Below, piece after piece: positions 8,294-14,399 of a DNA stretch of 64,000 nucleotides. Position numbers and translations under genes: made by a program. The DNA is from Hyphomicrobiales bacterium. Lineage in GTDB: Bacteria > Pseudomonadota > Alphaproteobacteria > Rhizobiales > Rhizobiaceae. Location: contig UCHV01000021.1 in the NCBI GenBank assembly GCA_900472395.1, positions 62,001 to 126,000 of the forward strand, read 5' to 3'. The notes under the pieces were generated by a model. That model did not search any database. It was not told where the DNA came from and saw only the letters and a list, made by a program, of their open reading frames with translations. Numbering within the stretch: position 1 is the first letter of the stretch; each line of letters begins with the position of its first letter.

Positions 8294-10012
8294 ATGATGG
8301 ATATTGTCGAAGAATTGCGTGTAGCCGTCGGGCGTCGACACGTGCTGACCGGAGATACCGAAACGAGGCGCTTCCGCAACGGTTACCGATATGGTGGAGG
8401 CGCGGCAGTTGCCGTTGTGCGTCCGGGTACGCTGGTGGAGATGTGGCAGGTTCTGCAGGCGTGCCATCGTGCGGGCATGGTCATTATCATGCAGGCGGCC
8501 AATACTGGTCTTACCGGTGGCTCGACACCGGTTCCAGAGGGATATGATCGCCCCGTTGTCGTCATCAATACTCTGCGGTTGCGGAGACTGGATCTCGTTG
8601 CGGGTGGGCGGCAGGTTGTCACTCATCCGGGCGTGACGCTTGATCAGCTGGAAAAAACATTGCGGCCCATCGGTCGCGAGCCGCACTCGGTCATCGGCTC
8701 AAGCTGCATCGGCGCGTCCGTGACCGGCGGAGTGTGCAACAATTCCGGCGGCGCCTTGATCCGCCGCGGCCCGGCCTTTACGCAATTTGCACTCTACGCC
8801 CGTGTCGATGCCGATGGCGCGTTGAAGCTCGTCAACAATCTCGGCATTTCATTGGGCGAAGCACCCGAAGATATCTTGCGACGGCTGGACGAGGGGACGT
8901 TCGACGAGACGGATATCGTGGAAGCTTCCAACCTGCACGCGTCCGATCATGAATATTGCGACCATGTACGCGATATTTCCGCGGCCACTCCGGCGCGCTT
9001 TAATGCCGATCCGCGTCGTCTTTACGAAGCCTCCGGCTCGGCCGGCAAGCTTGCGGTTTTTGCCTTGAGGCTGGATACGTTTGCGGCCGAAGAAGAAACG
9101 CAGGTCTTTTATATCGGCAGTAACGACCCGGCCGAACTCGAAAGCATCCGTCGCGACATTCTCGGCGGGTTCGAAAACCTGCCGATTGCTGGCGAATATA
9201 TGCACCGCTCAGCTTATGATGCCAGCAGCCGGTATGGGAAGGATCTTTTCGTTTATATTCAGAGGTTCGGGACCGACAAGGTGCCGTTGGCATTCTCCCT
9301 GAAAAGCCGTTTCGACGGGTTGACCGAAAAACTCGGCTTGGGTGGGGCGATCAGCGATCGCATCCTGCAGGCGATCTTCGACCGAATGCCGAACCACCTG
9401 CCACGGCGGATGAATGACTATCGGGATCGGTATGAGCATCATCTGCTTTTGAAGATGGGCGATGCGGGTATAGACGAGGCGCGCGCCTATCTGTCGGACC
9501 GCTTTCCGTCAGCCAGCGGCGATTATTTCGAATGCGACGAGAAGGAAGGCAAGGCGGCATTGCTCAATCGCTTTTCGGTGGGCGGTGCCATCGTGCGTTA
9601 TCGTGCCGTTCATCCGAAAACCGTTGAGGATATCGTTGCGCTCGATATCGCCCTGCCACGCAACACGCTCGACTGGTTCGAGCGACTACCGCCGGAAATC
9701 GCCGAAAAGATCGATTTCACCATGTATTGCGGGCACTTTTTCTGCCACGTCCTTCATCAGGAATATCTGGTGAAAAAAGGCGAGGACTGCGATGCGATCA
9801 AGCACGACATCCTGTCGCTGCTGAAGGAGAGAGGTGCGGAATATCCCGCCGAGCACAATGTCGGCCATCTTTACGAGGCGGCGCAAAGCCTGAGGGAGTT
9901 TTACCGCGAGCTCGATCCGAGCAACACGTTCAATCCCGGTATCGGCAAAACCTCGCTCAATCTCGACTGGCGGGAGCCGGGACATTTCACCGAGCAAGCC
10001 GCTACGCCGTGA
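8294..10012 (+). CDS. dld: Quinone-dependent D-lactate dehydrogenase
   Basis: FAD enzyme at the inner face of the membrane that oxidises D-lactate to pyruvate and feeds electrons to quinone. The 572 residues match the length of E. coli Dld (about 571). The FAD domain is visible in MQAANTGLTGGSTPVPEGYD and HSVIGSSCIGASVTGGVCNNSGGA (split motif). The C-terminal membrane-binding region contains the His-rich HFFCHVLHQEYLVKKG and the closing LDPSNTFNPGIGKTS. The start at 8294 follows a GGTGGAAG stretch; 8297 is possible. Being behind an aldolase that yields pyruvate and an aldehyde, it may oxidise lactate formed in the same pathway. Confidence 0.92.
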   Translation: MMDIVEELRVAVGRRHVLTGDTETRRFRNGYRYGGGAAVAVVRPGTLVEMWQVLQACHRAGMVIIMQAANTGLTGGSTPVPEGYDRPVVVINTLRLRRLDLVAGGRQVVTHPGVTLDQLEKTLRPIGREPHSVIGSSCIGASVTGGVCNNSGGALIRRGPAFTQFALYARVDADGALKLVNNLGISLGEAPEDILRRLDEGTFDETDIVEASNLHASDHEYCDHVRDISAATPARFNADPRRLYEASGSAGKLAVFALRLDTFAAEEETQVFYIGSNDPAELESIRRDILGGFENLPIAGEYMHRSAYDASSRYGKDLFVYIQRFGTDKVPLAFSLKSRFDGLTEKLGLGGAISDRILQAIFDRMPNHLPRRMNDYRDRYEHHLLLKMGDAGIDEARAYLSDRFPSASGDYFECDEKEGKAALLNRFSVGGAIVRYRAVHPKTVEDIVALDIALPRNTLDWFERLPPEIAEKIDFTMYCGHFFCHVLHQEYLVKKGEDCDAIKHDILSLLKERGAEYPAEHNVGHLYEAAQSLREFYRELDPSNTFNPGIGKTSLNLDWREPGHFTEQAATP

Positions 10013-10071
10013 AAAGTCCCGGAGGTCGATGGGCCTCCAGCGAGCCGCATCGATCGTTGTTCTTGTAAACG

Positions 10072-10566
10072 TCAGGCTTTGCCCGCCGTCTGGACCGCGT
10101 CGGCGGGTCTGCCATTCGAATCGGTCTGGATTCCGAGTGCCAGCTGCACCGCCTTGCGAATTTCCTCTTCGATTGCTGCGCGCGCGTCGGGGTCCATCTG
10201 CGCGAGGCTTTCTTCGGTCAGGCCGCGCTCTTCCAGATATTTGGCGCGGATAAATTCGGCGACATCCATTTGGGCGAATTTGCTGAATTCCTGCTCGGCC
10301 TTGCTCATGGCCGTGCTGTTGCCATTCCAGACGGCCTCATCCTTTGCACTGTTTTCGCTGGTGGATGCCAACTGCCACAGGGCGGAAGACAGTTTCGCCG
10401 TGCCGGCGTCATCGCCGCCGGAGAGGATACCGGAAGTCCCGGCATTGAAAGATCCTCGGGATGTCTTGGTTTCAGTTGCTCCAGTGCCGGCTTCCGCCTG
10501 GCCGTTGGCGCGACTGAAATTGTAAATCGAGTAGGAATAAGTCGTGCTGCCAATTGTCGTCATCAT
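10072..10566 (-). CDS. Hypothetical Ser/Ala-rich protein with LSSALW motif
   Basis: Unrecognised protein of 163-164 residues (two adjacent ATG codons at 10566 and 10563). The N-terminal half is low-complexity, rich in Ser, Thr, Gly and Ala (TTYSYSIYNF, GTSGILSGGDDAGTAK). The C-terminal half is a predicted acidic helix (AEFIRAKYLEERGLTEESLA, then RAAIEEEIRKAVQLALG). There is no cleavable signal or membrane segment. A short motif L-S-S-A-L-W-x4-T-S near residue 60 recurs as L-A-S-A-L-W-x4-T-S in the protein at 13953-14240. It stands alone, convergent with dld. Function unknown. Confidence 0.7.
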   Translation of the reverse strand: MMTTIGSTTYSYSIYNFSRANGQAEAGTGATETKTSRGSFNAGTSGILSGGDDAGTAKLSSALWQLASTSENSAKDEAVWNGNSTAMSKAEQEFSKFAQMDVAEFIRAKYLEERGLTEESLAQMDPDARAAIEEEIRKAVQLALGIQTDSNGRPADAVQTAGKA

Positions 10567-10734
10567 CGAAATCCCCGTTCAAGGTGATCGACTGTTAGAT
10601 TGACTTGCCTGCGCGAGGCTGGTGCCGGCCTTGAGTGACTATGACAAACCTATGCCGCGCTCTGTCGCTCAGGCTCGATTTCCTATGGCGTTCGGAATTA
10701 TGCGATGCCGCTTGAATGGAAGCGGGAGATGCGG

Positions 10735-11667
10735 ATGAGCGGACGGTTATCGAATATCAGGACGGCGACGGCGCTGGTCACGCCATTCGTCGGAGGGCGT
10801 GTGGATCGCACTGAGCTGAACGCCGCGCTCGACCGGCAGGTGAATGCGGGCATGGATGCGGTGGTCGTCTGCGACGTGATCGGCGAAGGTTATGCCCTGA
10901 GCGATGACGAGCGGGATCTGGCGATCTCGACCTGTGTGGAAAGGGCTGACGGCCGACTTGCCGTAATTGCGGCCACCGGCACATACGGTACTGAGCGTAG
11001 CATCACGCTGACGGCGCGCGTGCAGCAACTCGGTGTCGACGGGTTGCTGGTGACCGTACCGTATTATTCGAAGCCGACAAGGGCGGGTGTAGCTGCGCAT
11101 TTCCGCAGCATCGCCGAGGTCACGCACTTGCCGATCATTATCGATGACGAGCCGCACCGCACCGCCATCGAGGCCGGTTCGGCTCTTTTGTTCGCTCTGA
11201 TGGATGTGTTCAATATCGTCGGCATTCGGCACGGCGCTGGTCGTCTCGGGGTTTTCAGCCATCTCGAACCGGTGCTCCGACGCCGATATCACCATTATTG
11301 CGGGGACGATATCGATCTTCCGGCTTTCATCGCCTGTGGCGGCCATGGAGTAATATCGTCGTTCGGCAACCTTTTTCCTTCTCGTCAGGTTGCGGTCGGG
11401 CGCAGCGTCCCTGGCGCGGTTGAGCAATGGCAGCAGGATATCGCGAGCATCCTTTCTGCGACCGGCAATCTGTGGGGTGCCGCAGTCATAAAAGCGGCGT
11501 GTGCCGCCTTGCATGGCGGGTCTTGCGCCGTTCGCTTGCCGTTGGTGGAAGTCGATCAGGATATGGCGCAAGCATTGGGATTGGTTATGCCGCGGCTGGC
11601 AACCTCCGTAAAGAAAGGCCGAGAGGCTGCCGTTGCCTTGAACGGCAGCCCGGCCGCTCAATTCTAG
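10735..11667 (+). CDS. DapA-superfamily protein lacking catalytic residues
   Basis: TIM-barrel protein of 310 residues resembling dihydrodipicolinate synthase and N-acetylneuraminate lyase: TALVTPFVGGRVD near the start, GLLVTVPYYSKPT in mid-barrel, YCGDDIDLPAFIACGGHGVIS later. Aligned by eye with E. coli DapA, the Schiff-base lysine (GIKEA) is Arg165 in GIRHGA. The Tyr of YNVPSRT is Asp137 in DDEPHRT, and the Thr pair of GTTGES is Val48-Ile49 in CDVIGEG; the Arg of the PxRT motif is kept. It therefore should not perform the lyase/synthase chemistry. The start at 10735 has GGGAG six bases upstream. No operon partner identifies its role. Confidence 0.85.
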   Translation: MSGRLSNIRTATALVTPFVGGRVDRTELNAALDRQVNAGMDAVVVCDVIGEGYALSDDERDLAISTCVERADGRLAVIAATGTYGTERSITLTARVQQLGVDGLLVTVPYYSKPTRAGVAAHFRSIAEVTHLPIIIDDEPHRTAIEAGSALLFALMDVFNIVGIRHGAGRLGVFSHLEPVLRRRYHHYCGDDIDLPAFIACGGHGVISSFGNLFPSRQVAVGRSVPGAVEQWQQDIASILSATGNLWGAAVIKAACAALHGGSCAVRLPLVEVDQDMAQALGLVMPRLATSVKKGREAAVALNGSPAAQF

Positions 11668-11831
11668 ACATGCTTATTCCTATGAAACGCCAATCTCTTT
11701 GAGGGAGCCCACCAATCGAAAACATATGAAAGGGCGAATATCTTCCAGACTGCACAGCACGGCAAATTCGGACAGACGCGAACAAGGCGTCGGCGCTCCC
11801 AGCCAGCCGTGTGGATCTGGAGTATGGAATT

Positions 11832-12029
11832 ATGAATAGCAGAATGCTCGCTTACCAGTTTGCCCGCCATCATCATCAGCGCCGTCTGAAGCCCGTTGCG
11901 CGTGCTGGGGCAAATGGTCGTGCATCTTCCATTGCTGGTGACCAGAGTGATTGGGCGGCTTTCCTGCGTCTGGCAATCGTGCTCGCGCTGACCGGCTGCG
12001 CCATCGCGTTGCTGCATTGGTTTCAGTGA
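11832..12029 (+). CDS. Small hypothetical membrane protein
   Basis: 65 residues. A basic, His-rich N-terminus (YQFARHHHQRRLKPVAR) is followed by one C-terminal membrane helix (FLRLAIVLALTGCAIALLHW). The ATG at 11832 is preferred because GGAG lies just upstream of it; the ORF continues to an earlier TTG-type start without one. It lies 30 bp before another small gene, and the two may be co-transcribed. No family recognised. Confidence 0.55.
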   Translation: MNSRMLAYQFARHHHQRRLKPVARAGANGRASSIAGDQSDWAAFLRLAIVLALTGCAIALLHWFQ

Positions 12030-12059
12030 TCATAACCTGTTGGCGGAAGGAATTGTCTT

Positions 12060-12338
12060 ATGGGCAAAGCTCTGAAGCATAAGCCTGTCGAATTTTCCGG
12101 GATACGTTTTACCGTGGGACGGGATGAGAACGGTTGCTGGATCGTCCATGATCGAGACGGGTTGGTCGGCGGCATTTTTCGCGACCGTGCCTCGGCGGTG
12201 CACTTTGCGATTTTCGAGAGCGATCATCAACCCGGAGCCGTTTGTTGCCTGCCGGATGGTGAGGTCGTAGCTGGCTTGGTGGCGACGCTTGATCGTGGTA
12301 GCGCATTGCCGGAGCGCGCGATGTTTCGGCTCGTCTGA
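12060..12338 (+). CDS. Small hypothetical protein
   Basis: 92 residues, soluble, with alternating short strands (FSGIRFTVGRDENGCWIVHD) and a helix (DRASAVHFAIFES), then a Cys pair in GAVCCLPDG. GGAAGG stands a few bases upstream of the ATG, supporting translation. The fold reads as a small alpha/beta domain, but no family is recognised. It lies between two small membrane-protein frames (11832 and 12349). Confidence 0.6.
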   Translation: MGKALKHKPVEFSGIRFTVGRDENGCWIVHDRDGLVGGIFRDRASAVHFAIFESDHQPGAVCCLPDGEVVAGLVATLDRGSALPERAMFRLV

Positions 12339-12348
12339 CGCAACAAGC

Positions 12349-12420
12349 ATGCGCGCAATGTTTCTGATCGGCGGCGTTACGCTTGCCGCGGTTTTCCTGA
12401 CAATGGTTTCCAATCTTTGA
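12349..12420 (+). CDS. Possible 23-residue membrane peptide
   Basis: An ATG-to-TGA frame of 24 codons encodes a short, almost wholly hydrophobic peptide (MRAMFLIGGVTLAAVFLTMV plus three residues), the size of a single membrane helix. It starts 10 bp after the previous stop and ends 10 bp before a terminator-like hairpin, so it fits as last gene of the small-protein unit. There is no clear ribosome-binding site beyond the translated neighbour. Could be chance. Confidence 0.3.
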   Translation: MRAMFLIGGVTLAAVFLTMVSNL

Positions 12421-12430
12421 GCCGCTCTCG

Positions 12431-12452
12431 AAGGACGCCCCTTGGCGTCCTT
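12431..12452 (+). terminator. Hairpin, probable terminator of small-protein unit
   Basis: AAGGACGCC and GGCGTCCTT form a perfect 9-bp stem with a CCTT loop. The following tract (CCTTGCGTTG) is only weakly T-rich, so termination strength is uncertain. Confidence 0.5.
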
Positions 12453-12498
12453 CCTTGCGTTGTGAGCGAATGCGGCTTGCCAATTGCCGTCACCTCGA

Positions 12499-12517
12499 TA
12501 TAGGGTAACCCCCTATA
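12499..12517. promoter_or_regulatory. DmeR (RcnR-type) operator candidate
   Basis: TATAGGG and CCCTATA form a perfect inverted repeat around TAACC, giving a C-tract flanked by AT arms. RcnR/DmeR regulators recognise G/C-tracts flanked by inverted repeats. It ends 14 bp before the dmeR start, so bound repressor would block transcription of dmeRF. Confidence 0.7.
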
Positions 12518-12531
12518 CTAATGAGGCCGGC

Positions 12532-12804
12532 ATGTCGCATACGATACGAGAACAGGTAAAGCTTCTGGCGCGGGTGCGCCGCATGAAGGGGCAGATGGAG
12601 GCCGTCGAGCGCGCGCTCGAGGCAGAGGCGCCCTGTGGGCAGATCCTTCAACAACTCGCCTCCATCCGCGGCGCGCTTTCGGGCCTGACAGGCGAGGTGA
12701 TGGAAGATCATCTGCGCGAACACGTGCTGCATGCCGAAAACGACAAGGAGCGCGCCGCCGCCGTCGATGAATTGGCGGAAGCGCTCAGAACCTACATCCG
12801 CTGA
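12532..12804 (+). CDS. dmeR: Ni/Co-responsive repressor of the RcnR/CsoR family
   Basis: All-helical metal-sensing repressor, 90 residues from the ATG at 12532. The RcnR ligand set is exact in position: His3 (MSHT), Cys35 (EAPCGQ), His60 and His64 (EDHLREH). This separates it from Cu-type CsoR and favours Ni/Co sensing; FrmR-type formaldehyde sensors share Cys35 but not His3. It lies 60 bp upstream of a CDF exporter, the arrangement known as dmeRF in Rhizobium leguminosarum. An operator-like inverted repeat lies directly upstream. The start is fixed by the conserved N-terminal His. Confidence 0.9.
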   Translation: MSHTIREQVKLLARVRRMKGQMEAVERALEAEAPCGQILQQLASIRGALSGLTGEVMEDHLREHVLHAENDKERAAAVDELAEALRTYIR

Positions 12805-12864
12805 CACCCGCAATTGAAAAGGCCGCGCCGATTCTACGGTCAATCAGGCAAAAGGAAAACGTCC

Positions 12865-13863
12865 ATGTCCCTTTCGACGGACACACTTGAACACGAGCAC
12901 GTCTTCCTCGGCGAAGATCATGATCGCAACGAAAAACGCGTCTGGCTGGTCATTGCGCTTACCACCGCGATGATGGTGGCTGAAATCGTTGCCGGCACGA
13001 TCTATGGTTCGATGGCGCTGTTGGCCGATGGATGGCACATGTCGACCCATGCGGGCGCCATGCTGATTGCCGCGATTGCCTATACCATTGCCCGAAAACA
13101 GGCCCGCAACCGCACCTTTACCTTCGGCACCGGCAAGCTGGGTGACCTCGCGGGTTTCGCCAGTGCCATCGTGCTCGGCCTGATCGCGCTTCTGATCGCC
13201 TGGGAAAGTGTGTTGCGCCTCGCCAACCCGGTTGCGATCGATTTCAGTCAGGCCATTCTGGTCGCGATACTCGGTCTTGCTGTCAATCTGGTCAGCGCCT
13301 GGCTGTTGAAGGACGATCACGCGCATCACGGCCACCATCACCATGACGAAGCCCACAGTCATGGGCACGACCATGATCATGATCATCATCATGCCGGTCA
13401 CACCCATCACGACCATGCGCATGACCATCATGCGGCCGGCAAGGACAACAACCTGCGAGCCGCATATCTGCATGTGCTTGCGGATGCGCTGACATCTGTT
13501 CTTGCCATCGTCGCGCTTCTGCTCGGCAATCTTTATGGCTGGACCTGGCTTGATCCGATCATGGGTGTCGTCGGCGGTCTGGTGATCGCGCGATGGTCAT
13601 GGTGCCTTGTCCGCGTCACCTCCGGCGTTCTTCTCGATGCGCTGCCGCAGGCCAAAACGATGTCCAGGGAAATCCGTGCTCGTGTTGAGGTGGAGGGGGA
13701 TCGCATTACCGATCTGCATATCTGGCAGGTTGGCCCCGGCCACCACGCAGCAATCATTGCAATCGCTGCGAATCGCCCGCAGGAGCCGGTTTTCTACAAG
13801 GAAAAACTCAAGGCGATAGCCGGCCTGTCGCATGTGACCGTGGAAGTTTCACCGCAAGTCTGA
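12865..13863 (+). CDS. dmeF: Cation diffusion facilitator, Ni/Co efflux
   Basis: Inner-membrane divalent-metal/proton antiporter, 332 residues. The metal site in helix 2 is seen in ALLADGWHMSTHAGAM and the second in YLHVLADALTSVLAI. Between helices 4 and 5 lies a long His/Asp-rich loop (about residues 152-194; HHGHHHHDEAHSHGHDHDHD and following), which probably buffers metal. A C-terminal cytoplasmic domain follows (RARVEVEGDRITDLHIWQVG). It is preceded by AAAGGAAAA at good spacing and is co-directional with dmeR, which should de-repress it under nickel or cobalt. It ends just before a strong hairpin. Confidence 0.92.
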   Translation: MSLSTDTLEHEHVFLGEDHDRNEKRVWLVIALTTAMMVAEIVAGTIYGSMALLADGWHMSTHAGAMLIAAIAYTIARKQARNRTFTFGTGKLGDLAGFASAIVLGLIALLIAWESVLRLANPVAIDFSQAILVAILGLAVNLVSAWLLKDDHAHHGHHHHDEAHSHGHDHDHDHHHAGHTHHDHAHDHHAAGKDNNLRAAYLHVLADALTSVLAIVALLLGNLYGWTWLDPIMGVVGGLVIARWSWCLVRVTSGVLLDALPQAKTMSREIRARVEVEGDRITDLHIWQVGPGHHAAIIAIAANRPQEPVFYKEKLKAIAGLSHVTVEVSPQV

Positions 13864-13885
13864 CGGAGCCGCAAGGCAAAAAGAA

Positions 13886-13921
13886 AAGCTGTGTCGCGAT
13901 CCGCCAATCGCGACACAGCTT
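13886..13921 (-). terminator. Intrinsic terminator between convergent genes
   Basis: A perfect 15-bp stem (AAGCTGTGTCGCGAT and its complement) with a 6-nt loop. Read on the minus strand it is followed by TTTTCTTTTT, so it is a good terminator for the gene at 13953-14240. It may also stop dmeF transcripts. Confidence 0.85.
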
Positions 13922-13952
13922 CACCCTCGTTAGGCAGTTTTCCGTCTACAGG

Positions 13953-14240
13953 TCAGTTGTAGTCGGAGAATTCCTGATATGCGCCTTCTACCCACTCAAT
14001 AGAAGGTGCTGCGATCTGATAAGCCGGTGGCTTGTCATCGCTCTGATAATCGCTCGTGCCTTCTACGGCCCAAAGAGCGCTGGCCAGCGAACTTGAGAGA
14101 AGTGTGCTGCTGCCGGTCAATGCAAAGGCGGATCGCTGGCGCGCCTCAGCTTCACGCTGCGGCGCTTCCTCGGTCGTGCGGTCAATGTCGTAAGACCGAT
14201 GTGAGTAGCCATATCCGCTCAGTCCGCTATCGATCTTCAT
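13953..14240 (-). CDS. Hypothetical protein with LASALW motif
   Basis: Unrecognised protein, 95 residues from ATG 14240, which has a GGAACAG stretch upstream; an earlier in-frame start lacks one. N-terminus Ser/Gly/Tyr-rich (SGLSGYGYSHRSYDIDR), then a charged helix (EEAPQREAEARQRSAF) and the motif LASALWAVEGTS. It shares L-x-S-A-L-W-x4-T-S and the Ser/Tyr-rich start with the larger protein at 10072-10566, so the two may be distant paralogues. No signal peptide. It has its own strong terminator. Confidence 0.6.
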   Translation of the reverse strand: MKIDSGLSGYGYSHRSYDIDRTTEEAPQREAEARQRSAFALTGSSTLLSSSLASALWAVEGTSDYQSDDKPPAYQIAAPSIEWVEGAYQEFSDYN

Positions 14241-14345
14241 GCGGTCTGTTCCGTTTCTGGTTCCGTTAACCATTCGTTAATGCGGGAACCTTGCGCGAAA
14301 CTTGCGTTTTAGCGGATTCTGATTTTCTGAAATACGATCTTACGA

Positions 14346-14373
14346 TACGTCCGCGCCAATGGCCGCGGACGTA
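14346..14373 (-). terminator. Hairpin downstream of oligopeptidase B gene
   Basis: Perfect 10-bp arms (TACGTCCGCG and its complement) around an 8-nt loop, 27 bp past the ptrB stop. There is no T-tract on the minus strand, so it may be a processing or Rho-assisted 3' end rather than an intrinsic terminator. Confidence 0.4.
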
Positions 14374-14399
14374 CCGGTGAGCAATTGACGGGCTTGCCG

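Noticed and set aside
13320-13445. CAT/GAT-rich repeat within dmeF considered as a DNA repeat or CRISPR-like array
   Set aside because: It is simply the His/Asp codons of the metal-binding loop; there is no regular repeat unit or spacer.
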